Of a DNA stretch of 36,761 bases, positions 1-9,401 are shown piece by piece. Below the pieces are notes generated by a model. That model worked only from the letters and a program-made list of their open reading frames with translations. It made no database searches and had not been told where the DNA came from. Position numbers and translations under genes: made by a program. The stretch comes from Mesostigma viride (taxonomy: Eukaryota > Streptophyta > Mesostigmatophyceae > Mesostigmatales > Mesostigmataceae). The stretch covers positions 1 through 36,761 of the forward strand of contig RPFO01000783.1 in assembly GCA_009746045.1 (NCBI GenBank), read 5' to 3'. How positions within the stretch are numbered: position 1 is the first letter of the stretch; every line of letters begins with the position of its first letter.

Positions 1-235
1 GTGATGTTCCTTTCCTTCCTCCACGATACTACATTGTCCAGTTTCATTGGTCATCTTCTCTGCAGGCTTCCTGAGTTTATTATCGCCAAAATTATGGTGT
101 GATGCGTTCCTGGAAATGTCGACTGAGCCGGACTTCATGGTCACGGTTGATTAGTGAGCTGCCAGTGGGGTCTCACTGGCGCAGACGCCCTAGCGTGGCT
201 CGATTTTGTGATCCCGATGGCGACTGGTTAGCCAC

Positions 236-277
236 GGAGGGCCGGCATTGACCATCAACGGTCGATGCCGGCCCTCC
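236..277. repeat. 18-bp hairpin
   Basis: An 18-bp stem (one G.T pair) with a 6-nt loop: GGAGGGCCGGCAT at 236-248 pairs with ATGCCGGCCCTCC at 265-277. It could be a foldback-element end or a structured RNA. No gene can be supported in 1-610 around it; the rest of that stretch shows only short unconvincing open frames. Confidence 0.6.
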
Positions 278-610
278 ATGTAGAGATTGTAAATGCGTCA
301 AGGACAGACAGTCGATGAATTCATGGCCGAGGACCCTGACGACGGGTCGGCCAGTGGAGAGGATGCAGCACGCCAGTTTGCTAGATAATTATGAAGCGAA
401 GCAGTGGCCAGAGTCAAGGACGATACGCCATTGTACCCGGGATCTGAGAGCAAGGCCTTGATGTTCAGACATTGCAATTGCTGACGCTAATGGGGGAAAC
501 TCATGCCCTCCGAGCTTTGCTGATGAGCTCTTCAAGCTGTTGGGAAACGTTCTCCCCGCGGGCAACACTCGCCGACAGTATCTGGAAGGCACGGAAAGTG
601 ATCAAACCTA

Positions 611-637
611 CCAGCCATTAAGAATGTACTCCAGCAC
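611..637 (+). repeat. Left copy of a 27-bp inverted repeat
   Basis: This sequence recurs in reverse complement at 8849-8875 with 26 of 27 bases identical. Outside it both copies carry a weaker GTGATC match. The pair bounds an 8.26-kb repeat-rich segment, so it may be the terminal inverted repeats of a large element, or a dispersed repeat copied next to the viral block. The sequence GCAAAATGTACT just inside (638-649) also occurs in the palindrome at 4862-5475. Confidence 0.55.
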
Positions 638-751
638 GCAAAATGTACTTCGTACCGAAGTTTGTCTTTTTATGCTGAAAATTGTCATGCATGATGTTTG
701 CAACCAAAATAGACCTCGTACAAAGTTTGGTATCGATCGGACGTCATCTTG

Positions 752-1445
752 GTGACATTTGCTAGCAATGAAGGTACATTTTTGTCATTTTTTAAATTAA
801 ATAGTAATAAATAGGAAACAGTACTAAATCACGTCAAACCATCATGGATATTTGCAAGCAACCTAATTACCACTAGAATAGACCATGCACAAAGTTTGGG
901 GTCAATCTGAACTCAAAATAGTGACGTTTGCTAGCATAAATACTGCATTTTTTGCCATTTTCAAGCATTTTGCTCAGTGTAAGCTACTAAACAATATCAA
1001 ACTACGTCATAAAGCTATGAAATATTGGAAGCAACCTAAACACCACTAGATTAGACCATGGGCCAAGTTTGGGCTCAGTCTGACGTCAAAATAGTGACGT
1101 TTGCTAGCATAAATGGTGCATTTTTTGCCATTTTCAAGCATTTTGCTCAGTGTAAGCTACTAAACAATATCAAACTATGTCAGAAAGCTATGAAATGTTG
1201 GAAGCAACCTAAACACCACTAGATTAGACCATGGGCCAAGTTTGGGCCCAGTTTGATCTCAAAATAGTGACGTTTGCTAGCATAAATGGTGCAATTTTTG
1301 CCTTTTTCAAGCATTTTGGTAAGTATAGTTGCCTCAAACTATGTCAGAAAACTGTGAATTGTTGTAAATAACCTGTTTGCCACTACATTAGACCATCCTC
1401 AACTTGTAAGGTCAGGCATAGGTAAAGGTAGTGACATTTGCTAGC
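752..1445. repeat. Satellite-like tandem array, period about 164-173 bp
   Basis: The block GTGAC(G/A)TTTGCTAGCA recurs at 752, 921, 1094, 1267 and 1431, giving periods of 169, 173, 173 and 164. Each unit also has an 'AAGTTTGGG..CAGT' block, a TTTTTGCCATTTTCAAGCA block and a 'CTAAACACCACTAGATTAGA' block. The middle copies are most alike and the outer ones diverge, as in a decaying satellite. AT-rich, no coding potential. Confidence 0.85.
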
Positions 1446-1894
1446 ACTATATACAAGCATATTATGCCTCTTTTCGCATATACACAAATAACAAGACATC
1501 ATCATATCATGGCCTTAATACAAGGTGTGCAAATGCAAATCACACCAGATCGGATGACCAATGATGGGTGGCTGCATGCCAACACATCTACCAGGCTGCA
1601 GGGTGAGAGGCCACATCGCTACAAGACAGGAATCCTCGCAATTGCACAACACCGCTAGTACACTGTGCACATACCCCAAGAGGATTTGGCTACAAGCCAT
1701 AAAAGTTTGGCCATGCTAACACATTCTTCATCCAAGCAAAATGCAGCCTCTCCAAACTCAACTCATTGATTTAAATTCAGCTAGGCCAGGCGTGCATGCT
1801 CTACTTGCCGACAACCATGAGTAAACTTGTCTACCACTTCATTCCATGCGCCGGTAGATGGCACCGTCTCATCTACCAGTCATATCCCCGGCTC

Positions 1895-2050
1895 CCATTC
1901 CGCATCCTCCTCTCCCTCTCCCTCTCCCTCTTCCTCCTCCCCCTCCCCCTCCCATTCTCCCTCCCCTCTCCCTCCCCCTCTCCCTCCTCCTCCCCCTCCT
2001 CCTCCCCCTCTTCTCCCCCTCTTCTCTCCCTCTTCCTCCTCCTCCCCGCC
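1895..2050. repeat. Polypyrimidine (CT-rich) low-complexity tract
   Basis: About 155 bases made almost only of C and T in CTCCC and CCTCCT motifs. Long open frames here are artefacts of composition. The stretch 1446-1894 before it holds no supportable gene. Confidence 0.8.
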
Positions 2051-2099
2051 TTCACTGTCACTGTGCACAGCAGGGACGGCATCGTCTATGTGGGTGCCA

Positions 2100-2834
2100 T
2101 CACCTGCGTTCACGGTGCCAGCCTAGCTCCTGTGGAAAGAAGCGAGCGCGGCCAAATGCCTCGACTGGGTGTGGGCAGCCGCACACGAACTGCGTCACCT
2201 CCGCCAGGGCATGATAGTCCTGCCCATCAGCCCACATCGCCTTGATGAGCAGGTGACCTCCCCTTTCCTGAACCTTAGTGACCCAGCCATGGAAGCGCTC
2301 CCTCTTCCTCGCTATCCCCGGAAACAGGGCACACAGGCGCATCCCGATAAGCGCACGTGCTCCATGCTCGGCAAAGTAGGCATTGCAGTCATCCTTTGCT
2401 GCTGCCCTGGCGGCGGTGGCAGTCTTGTAATGCTCAAAGTCAATCTGCGGGTGCTCTTTCAACGCCGCCACCGTGGCAGCTGACAGTTTGCCGGTACTGA
2501 TCAGCTCAGGCTGGTGCACCTCTGCCGTACCGCCCACTGTCCAGTGCTGCAGGTGTACATCAGAAATGGGGACCGTCATCCCTGCGCTGCCGCCACCTAA
2601 TGTCACTCTAGAAAACTGGCCCGTCCACGACGGTGCGTAGTAAGGAGAGGCGACAATGCTGTCACGCTCCGTGCGATCGCCTTCCAGATCAAGGACCTTC
2701 ACCAGCATGTGTGGTGCCCACGGCATTCCCTGCCCGCAGGTGACGGCTGGCCGCTTAACAACGAGTAGGTCGCTGCGTCGTATGAGGCTTCCATTCACCT
2801 TGAAGGTGTGCCTGCCGGAAATCAGTGTGCGCAA
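2100..2834 (-). CDS. Hypothetical protein, host or transposon associated
   Basis: Open frame of 244 residues that I do not recognise. It holds 'LCALFPGIARKRERFHGWV', which resembles 'LHSLFPDI..LLDGWI' in the neighbouring gene at 2937-4000, so the two may be related or parts of one locus. Just upstream (about 2835-2890) another minus frame reads CARCAREHINGNARF, a possible Cys-x2-Cys zinc knuckle, which suggests a longer gene with a frame break or intron. Codon use looks real, since the frame is open through non-repetitive sequence. It lies inside the segment bounded by the 27-bp inverted repeats, so a role in a mobile element is possible. Function unknown. Confidence 0.45.
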   Translation of the reverse strand: MRTLISGRHTFKVNGSLIRRSDLLVVKRPAVTCGQGMPWAPHMLVKVLDLEGDRTERDSIVASPYYAPSWTGQFSRVTLGGGSAGMTVPISDVHLQHWTVGGTAEVHQPELISTGKLSAATVAALKEHPQIDFEHYKTATAARAAAKDDCNAYFAEHGARALIGMRLCALFPGIARKRERFHGWVTKVQERGGHLLIKAMWADGQDYHALAEVTQFVCGCPHPVEAFGRARFFPQELGWHRERR

Positions 2835-2936
2835 AGCGGGCGTTGCCGTTGATGTGCTCCCTCGCGCAGCGGGCGCACATGCGCGGTTGATCTGCGCTTG
2901 AATCTCGCGGGCAGGGCAAGCGACGTGTGAGATTAC

Positions 2937-4000
2937 TTATTTTATGGGCAGCCTCAGTGCTCGTGTTGCCCGCGCAACCGACTGGTCGCCTGCAGATCGC
3001 AGCGGTAAGGGTACCGCCTTGTTCGCTTGCAGTTCACGCTTCTCTTTGAGCTTTTGCTCCATGATGTCGAACAGATTCTCGTTGTTGGCACGCACATCCT
3101 CCACGGACTTTGGCACCTGCTCAATCCATCCGTCCAGCAACTGCTGCTTCTCAGCGGCGACGATGTCAGGAAAAAGGCTGTGAAGGCTAGCGCAGGTACA
3201 TCTCCTGGCACCGCCCTCGTCCCATTCAAAAAGCGGCACTAGACCAGGACTTCCTTTGGGGGCCTTGCCACGCTCTATGAGGAGGCACCCATAGACAGGA
3301 TCTCCCTGCGGGGTGTACCCAATGGGCGTGACCCCGTCACAAGCCTCGCCATTAGGCCCTGTGGGCTGCCACTTGTTCACCGGTGCATTTACCAACGTCT
3401 CCGATGCGGCTAGGCGCCAGCGGACATACACGGTCATATCCGGGCCCCAAAACACTTCGAGATCGAACACCTTCGAAGAGCGGTGCCTCTCCCTCTCGGC
3501 TTCGGTTGCTGGCTCATCATCCAAGTCGGCGGTGGCGCCCGCGCCCGCACCCGCGCCGGCGCCTGCGCCCCCACCCCCGCCCGCGCCCGCGCGCGCGCCT
3601 TGGGTGGCGCCCGCGCCCGCACCCGCGCCGGCGCCTGCGCCCCCGCCCCCGCCCGGGCCCGCGCCCGCGCCCGCGTCTTGGGTGGCGCCCGCGCCCGCAC
3701 CCGCGCCTTCTCCCCCGCCCCCACCCCCGCCCGCGCCCGCGCGCGCGCCTTGGGTGGCGCCCGCGCCCGCACCCGCGCCGGCGCCTGCGCCCCCGCCCCC
3801 CCGCCCGGGCCCGCGCCCGCGCCCGCGTCTTGGGTGGCGCCCGCGCCCGCACCCGCGCCTTCTCCCCCGCCCCCGCCCCCGCCCGCGCCCCCGCCCGCGC
3901 CATGGGTGTGGCCCGCGGCTGGCTTCTTCGGAAATGCGTCCATCGATTTCACCCACCGGCCGTCAGCGGTGGATGCACCCTTTCGGCCACGTTGTGACAT
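2937..4000 (-). CDS. Hypothetical protein with Gly/Ala-rich minisatellite region, frame break
   Basis: The N-terminus (from ATG at 4000: MSQRGRKGAS..) and the C-terminal part are in different frames. They are linked through a GC minisatellite (about 3530-3900) encoding Gly-Ala repeats, and the break most likely lies in the C run near 3790-3800. The C-terminal half is ordinary sequence with 'FDLEVFWGPDMTVYVRWRL', a charged region, 'LFPDIVAAEKQQLLDGWIEQ' and a helix 'IMEQKLKEKRELQ'. I do not recognise the family. It shares an LFP..GW motif with the gene at 2100-2834, which suggests a paralogous pair or one split gene on the minus strand. Confidence 0.45.
3530..3900. repeat. GC-rich minisatellite, period about 75-81 bp
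   Basis: CTTGGGTGGCGCCCGCGCCC recurs at about 75-81-bp spacing (near 3598, 3677, 3749 and 3830), and each unit is built from GCGCCC/GCACCC hexamers. It is read as Gly-Ala on the minus strand inside the hypothetical gene at 2937-4000, and as Pro-Ala on the plus strand, which I regard as a shadow. Confidence 0.8.
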
Positions 4001-4428
4001 CAAGCGCGGCGTCCCCAATAGAACAGTCATGCAATATGAATAATCATTAGTATCAACGATGCGTTCATGCAGGCGTGAACTGTGAAATACAACAAGCATG
4101 CAACAACGACTCCAGCACACTTAGTAAATACTGCTCATAATATCTGTGGCACATGCAACATGGTTAAAACACACATGGATGACCTGTATGGCTGCACATG
4201 AACTGTCCATCTAGAGAAGACTAGAAATTCAGCATGATATCAAGAGCCATCCACACAAATATATGTCTTACCGCAGCTTAGGGCTTCTTCGGGTTGAGTT
4301 GGCGAATCGAGCTTGTTGAGCCCTGCTCGAAGTAATGCTCAAATGCGATGCCCAGGCCCGCCAGCACATCATCAAATGTGATTAGTTTCACAGGTGGTCC
4401 GAAGAGTTCCAAACGTGGTTGCTAATTT
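4001..4428. other. Intergenic, nothing recognised
   Basis: AT-richer stretch between two minus-strand genes. I see no convincing open frame, RNA gene or repeat here. Confidence 0.5.
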
Positions 4429-4935
4429 TCAGGCAGTGCCTGAAGGCCGCCTCGAAAGTGAAACGCGAAAGTGAAAAGGGGTCACAAACCCTATGTTCAT
4501 ATCCTTGACTCCCCCGTCGAGAACGAACCGAAAACCAGCGCAATGAACGAACTTGTGACGAGTAGATGACGACATCGTGGTTATGGCGTCGTACCCCCCC
4601 TGGTGCAGCTGCTGCTTTATCGCCGCCTTCCTGTCCTCTTGCTTCCGCCCGGGCGAAAACCAGGCGCTTCGCAATGCCTGGAGATGTGATATTCTAATGG
4701 GCTTCATGCACTCGTGGCCGCACTTACAGTCGAACGTCTCGTCGGTCACTAGGCTGCCGGCATGGGTGCTGCCGCTTAGCACTATGGCTGCGAACTTGCG
4801 CTTCCCATGGTGTCCCATCACCATGATAGCGAAAGCCAGGAAGCAGATAGCCACGATTATGTCCCAGCAAAGCCATAGCACACCTTCCGTTTCGACCGCC
4901 ATGTCGGCCACTAGTCCGGATAGCTCAATGTGCAC
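4429..4935 (-). CDS. Possible transposase N-terminal fragment with one membrane-like segment
   Basis: 168-residue frame. The central part 'FDCKCGHECMKPIRISHLQA' followed by 'LRSAWF..GRKQEDRKAAI' has the C-x-C-x3-C plus L..LR..W pattern that I associate from memory with the N-terminus of protist cut-and-paste transposases. The first 25 residues lie inside the left arm of the 296-bp inverted repeat and are therefore duplicated at 5403-5475. A hydrophobic run (IIVAICFLAFAIMVM) follows. No DDE catalytic core is present, so this is at best a fragment or the 5' exon of a transposon gene. Confidence 0.35.
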   Translation of the reverse strand: MHIELSGLVADMAVETEGVLWLCWDIIVAICFLAFAIMVMGHHGKRKFAAIVLSGSTHAGSLVTDETFDCKCGHECMKPIRISHLQALRSAWFSPGRKQEDRKAAIKQQLHQGGYDAITTMSSSTRHKFVHCAGFRFVLDGGVKDMNIGFVTPFHFRVSLSRRPSGTA

Positions 4936-5475
4936 CTGACCTTGACACTAATCGCACAAACAGCCACAATTTTGCAAGCAAGAAGACATGGCTACCTCGG
5001 CATTTCATGAAATGTACTTCGTGAAATGCATTTCGTGAAATGTACTAAGGAACGTGATTGGCCGGCGTTCGCTCGCCAAATCTCGCAAAATGTACTAAGG
5101 CACGTGATTGGTCCCGCAAAATGTACTAAGGAACGTGATTGGCCGGCGAAGATTCTGTAGGGAATTTTAATTGCAGCAAACAGAATCTTCGCCGGCCAAT
5201 CACGTTCCTTAGTACATTTTGCGGGACCAATCACGTGCCTTAGTACATTTTGCGAGATTTGGCGAGCGAACGCCGGCCAATCACGTTCCTTAGTACATTT
5301 CACGAAATGCATTTCACGAAGTACATTTCATGAAATGCCGAGGTAGCCATGTCTTCTTGCTTGCAAAATTGTGGCTGTTTGTGCGATTAGTGTCAAGGTC
5401 AGGTGCACATTGAGCTATCCGGACTAGTGGCCGACATGGCGGTCGAAACGGAAGGTGTACTATGGCTTTGCTGGG
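4862..5475. repeat. Large near-perfect inverted repeat (arms about 296 bp, spacer 21 bp)
   Basis: Left arm 4862-5158 and right arm 5180-5475 are reverse complements with only a few differences (one single-base offset, one substitution near the outer end). Spacer 5159-5179. The inner arms hold repeated GCAAAATGTACTAAGG(A/C)ACGTGATTGG units, the middle holds palindromic TTTCATGAAA/TTTCGTGAAA motifs, and the outer part duplicates the start of the gene at 4429-4935. A foldback element or an inverted duplication are the likely explanations; it would form a long hairpin if transcribed. Confidence 0.9.
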
Positions 5476-6100
5476 ATGATTATCATCGTAGTACATCATA
5501 TGTATTACAGTACATTTCACGAAGTACATTTCATGGAGGCAGAGGGAAAGTTCCTGTTCATGGTGAGTCGGGGTTAGCAATCACGGCAATGTCGATACAT
5601 GTACTTGCAGTATATACAAATGCCATAATGTCCTTAGATGCAGCATGAATGTCTATTGTTCGGATTTCTTTTATCACGATGCTTAGGATGCCTTCCAACA
5701 GAAATCTGCTGCGCTACAGGTCGGGAATACCTGAACTTGATATGCGTGGCCAGTGGCCATGGCAGCCGGGGTCGGTAAGAATTAACTTCGATAGCCATGA
5801 ATAATGCGGAAAGTGAACGTTGTCCACCCGCTGCACAGGGAAAATGGCTGCACAGGAACGGCCTGACGTGATACTGTCGCAAAGCAGTTCTCATAAGCCG
5901 ACAATTACACATTCGACTTATGATCGATAATCGGCGCAGGCCTTCGACATTCAAGCGCGCATCGAAACGTCGTGAGGATTTCGGACATTTAGATGAAGTT
6001 GGATTGTTTTCGGCCCTCGTATTTGCCATGATCTTGGCCATCCAATCTTTTTGCTTCGTGCACAGTTTGCGTTTGCAGTTAAGCGTAGGTACATGACAAG
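5476..6100. other. Intergenic, nothing recognised
   Basis: Begins with a further GTACATTTCACGAAGTACATT copy of the palindrome motif (about 5511-5531), then ordinary mixed sequence. I see no gene that I can support. Confidence 0.45.
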
Positions 6101-6155
6101 CTTGCGTTTGCGTTTGCGTTTGCGTTTGCGTTTGCCTTTGCCTTTGCCTTTGCGT
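6101..6155. repeat. TTTGCG/TTTGCC hexanucleotide tract
   Basis: About nine imperfect TTTGCG and TTTGCC hexamers. First of a series of hexanucleotide repeat blocks on this side of the window. 6156-6670 after it has TTC/TTA-rich low-complexity DNA (6588-6645) and no supportable gene. Confidence 0.8.
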
Positions 6156-6678
6156 ATACATTTGCATGTGCGCTTGCGTTGCCGTTTGCTTATGCGTCCC
6201 AATGTATGTCTGGCTTTGGGCAATTCTATTTCCTTGTCGTTGGGATATGAGTGGGTGCTGGCGGTGGTGTTACTGTCGGCAGGTAGAGTGGCAGTGGCTT
6301 CAACTTCTGTTGCTTTTTCATTGCATTTGCATTTTCATTGGGTCTCTGTAGTTAACAACTGCTTTAAATATCTTTGTTAATAGCCGGCTTCAGCTGTAAT
6401 TTCGATTGCATGTTGCTTTTGAATTGCATTCGCACTGGGCACATGCAGTGGGCATTAGGCATTGGTAGTGCAATTAGACATGCAGTCACACTTGCAATTG
6501 CAATGAAGTTGAAATTGAAGCTGCAGCTAAAATTTGCTACGTGCCTACTGGTACAGTCGCATGTGCAGTCAACTTTGTGCTTGTTTATTATTATTATTTC
6601 TTCTTCTTATAATTTCTTCTTCTTATTATTATAATTTCTTCTTGCTTTTCGTAATGTGTGGTGGTTAGAATGGTGATG

Positions 6679-6870
6679 GCAGGGGCAGGAGCAGGGGCAG
6701 GGGCAGGGGCAGGGGCAGGGGCAGGGGCAGGGGCAGGGGCAGGGGCAGGGGCAGGGGCAGGGGCAGGGGCAGGGGCAGGGGCAGGGGCAGGGGCAGGGGC
6801 AGGGGCAGGGGCAGGGGCAGGGGCAGGGGCAGGGGCAGGGGCAGGGGTAGGGGCAGGGGCAGGGGCAGGG
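6679..6870. repeat. GGGGCA hexanucleotide array
   Basis: Roughly 32 nearly perfect GGGGCA units with single variants (GGGGTA at about 6845). Open frames reading Gly-Ala or Pro-Leu through it are composition artefacts. Regular G4 runs give quadruplex potential on the plus strand. 6871-7140 that follows holds no supportable gene. Confidence 0.9.
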
Positions 6871-7146
6871 GCAATCATGAGTTGCTTTCGGCCTGGCATG
6901 TGCACCAGAACTGGCATATGTGCTCGCAATGCAGCTTGCTACTCTTGTTCCTTTTGTTTGCCTTTTCTTTTGTTTGGGAACTGTTCGTGCAGGGGGGTGG
7001 GATGAGGCCGCGAGTCTCTGGGCAGGGGCATTGACGTGGGTAGGTGTGTGTCTGGGCTAAGTCTGCAATTGTCGCTGCTGTGCTGTACTTCTGGCTGTGG
7101 CTTACGGTGCATTTGTGGCTTGGAGTAGGGGTGAGGCTAGGGTGGG

Positions 7147-7610
7147 CGCAGGCGCGGGCGTGGGCGTGGGCGTGGGCGTGAGCGTGCGCATGGGCGCGGG
7201 CGTGGGCGTGGGCGTGGGCGTGGGCGTGGGCGTGGGTGTGGGCGTGGGCGTGGGCGTGGGCGTGGGCGTGGGCGTGGGCGTGGGCGTTGGCATGGGCGTG
7301 GGCGTGGGCGTGGGCGTGGGCGTGGGCGTAGGCGTGCGCGTGGGCGTGGGCGTGGGAGTGGGCGTTGGAGTGGGCGTGGGCGTGGGCGTGAGCGTGGGCG
7401 TGGGCGTGGGCGTGGGCGTGGGCGTGGGCGTGGGCGTGGGCGTGGGCGTGGGCGTGGGCGTGGGCGTGGGCGTGGGCGTGGGCGTGGGCGTGGGCGTGGG
7501 CGTGGGCGTGGGCGTGGGCGTGGGCGTGGGCGTGGGCGTGGGCGTGGGCGTGGGCGTGGGCGTGGGCGTGGGCGTGGGCGTGAGCGTGGGCGTGGGCGTT
7601 GGCGTGGGTA
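7147..7610. repeat. GGGCGT hexanucleotide array, first block
   Basis: More than 70 GGGCGT units with scattered variants (GGGCGC, GGGAGT, GGGCAT, AGCGTG). It is followed at 7611-7709 by a unique segment with GGTAGGTGTGTGTCT and TTGGAGTAGGGGTGAGGCTA. The same flank also precedes this block (7039-7146), so block plus flank is itself duplicated. Confidence 0.9.
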
Positions 7611-7710
7611 GGTGTGTGTCTCAGCTACGTCTGCTATTGTTGCAGCTGCGCTCTACTTCTGGCTGTGGCTTTGGGTATAATTGTGGCTTGGAGTAGGGGT
7701 GAGGCTAGGG

Positions 7711-7953
7711 TGGGCGTGGGCGTGGGCGTGGGCGTGGGCGTGGGCGTGGGCGTGGGCGTGGGCGTGGGCGTGGGCGTGGGCGTGGGCGTGGGCGTGGGCG
7801 TGGGCGTGGGCGTGGGCGTGGGCGTGGGCGTGGGCGTGGGCGTGGGCGTGGGCGTGGGCGTGGGCGTGGGCGTGGGCGTGGGCGTGGGCGTGGGCGTGGG
7901 CGTGGGCATGGGCGTGGGCGTGGGCGTGGGCGTGGGCGTGGGCGTGGGCGTGG
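7711..7953. repeat. GGGCGT hexanucleotide array, second block
   Basis: About 40 very uniform GGGCGT units, preceded by the same TTGGAGTAGGGGTGAGGCTA flank as the first block. The greater uniformity suggests a more recent duplication or expansion. Confidence 0.9.
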
Positions 7954-7989
7954 GTGAGAATGGGCGGGTGCGGGGGCAGGGGCATGGGC

Positions 7990-8195
7990 ATGGGCGGGGC
8001 GGGGCGGGGGGGGGGGGGGGCGGGGGCGGGGGGGGGCGGGGGGCGGGGGCGGGGGCGGGGGGGGGGGGGGCGGGGCGGGGCATGGGCGTGTGCATGGGCG
8101 TTGGGGGGTCAGGGGGCTGGGGTTGGGTTTGGGTGGGTGGGTCATTGGTGCAATGTTTGGAGTTGGGGCTTGTGTGTGTGTGGGGGGGGGGGGGG
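7990..8195. repeat. Poly-G / GGGGC tracts
   Basis: Several runs of 6-12 G separated by single C, then GGGTTGGG and a further 13-14-base G run near 8182-8196. Strong quadruplex potential and a likely place for sequencing errors. No coding. Confidence 0.85.
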
Positions 8196-8835
8196 GCATC
8201 GGGATTGCCATGCGCGTGCACGTGGGCGTCCGCGTGATCCTCTGTTCGTGTACATGTTCATGCATGTGCCATGACGGCACAATGCATGTCAGATTCGTGA
8301 CTTTATCGTGTGTTCCCTAGTTGCAAGTATTACTGCCAAAATTCATTGCAGCATTCCATTCCTTGCATAATGCTTGATTTCTTGCATCAGTTCATTCTAT
8401 ACTTCGATCATGACCTGAAGTGCTTAAGTATTACCAGACTCTCGCGCAGTGTCAGAATGTCCAATTTTTAGCACACATGCATGTTTGCACACCAAAGCCC
8501 TCATTCCCATGTTGATAAGGCCAAGTAAAACATTTTATTTTTGTGCGGTGATCCACGAAATGCAGCTGTGAATGGCTCTAGGAGGTCACCAATGGTGGCC
8601 AGACCTGTTATTGAGCATTGGGAGACGTTACAGGGGCATCAATCACAGTTACATTTAGTTCAGATGTAGTTCAATTTAGTACATTATAGTATAAATGTAG
8701 TAGAAAATAGTACAACCTAGTATATTGTAGCATATACTAGTTCAACTACCTCCAGATGAGATCCAGGGGCTATGGGGACACTTTTTATGCAAAACTGAAC
8801 TTGAAACAAGCAAAAAACAAGAAACTTGGAAAAAC
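8196..8835. other. AT-rich intergenic region next to the viral block
   Basis: No gene recognised. 8640-8750 contains a cluster of TAGTAC / TAGTAT / TAGTTCAA motifs. The region ends at the right copy of the 27-bp inverted repeat. Confidence 0.5.
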
Positions 8836-9315
8836 TCAAAATGTACTTGTGCTGGAGTACATTCTTAACGGCTGGCAGGGATCACGGAACGGAGCCGATA
8901 GCAGACTCTTTTGGCAATAGACGAGACAGTCGTGCACCACGAACGTAACGCGCAACCCGTCGCGGCACAGCACACCTTGCAACACGGTGCCCTTGAACAG
9001 TTTCGTCTTGAACGGCGGCATGTGGACGATGTGCACGCTCTTGTCCCAATGCACGATCGCGCACACCGTACGGCCGCCGCGGATCCGCGCTAGGGCCAGC
9101 AGGCAGTGCACCCCCGGCGTCAGGTCGCACATCCAATACGTGTCGCGGCCCATCTCCGCCACCACCTTGCCGACGTCGTCCGTACGGCGCATGTACGGCC
9201 GCGGGATGTCCGGAAGGCGGCAGAGGCCCATAATAGCCTTGAGCACGTCCGAGTTCTCCCGCGGCGACGCGCGTCTCGTTACCCACGTCCACCGGTGGAC
9301 GCCGGCCTGCTGCAT
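8836..9315 (-). pseudogene. Truncated nucleotidyltransferase (mRNA capping enzyme-like) fragment
   Basis: 159-residue frame whose middle follows the layout of the covalent nucleotidyltransferase domain of viral capping enzymes: 'CDLTPGVHCLLAL' at the place of the K-x-D-G lysine motif, 'VHWDKSVHIVHMPPF', 'KGTVLQGVL' at the place of the D-G-E motif, and 'VTFVVHDCLVYCQKSL' at the place of the 'FLVFDAL' motif. The nucleophile lysine and the D-G-E acid are not conserved, so it should be inactive. The C-terminal OB fold is absent, and the last 13 codons read out of the viral sequence into the 27-bp inverted repeat (8849-8875). The gene is therefore cut at the junction. Family assignment is from layout and memory, not from a search. 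Confidence 0.45.
8849..8875 (-). repeat. Right copy of the 27-bp inverted repeat
   Basis: Reverse complement of 611-637 with one mismatch. It sits exactly where the capping-like frame stops resembling that fold, so it marks the left edge of recognisable viral sequence. Confidence 0.55.
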
Positions 9316-9401
9316 CCGCTATCTTACCCTAGGCGTCCACATTCCCCGCGGACTAAGCGCGCTACGAAACAAATCTCTGCCTATAGCGACCTGCGGACAT
9401 C

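Noticed and set aside
1796-2245. Ser/Pro/Leu-rich plus-strand frame over the CT tract
   Set aside because: Composition artefact; several frames are open together and the minus-strand gene overlaps it.
6665-8274. Long open frames of Gly-Ala, Pro-Leu, Val-Gly or Ala-Trp repeats on both strands
   Set aside because: They only translate hexanucleotide arrays; several frames are open at once and no unique sequence supports any of them.
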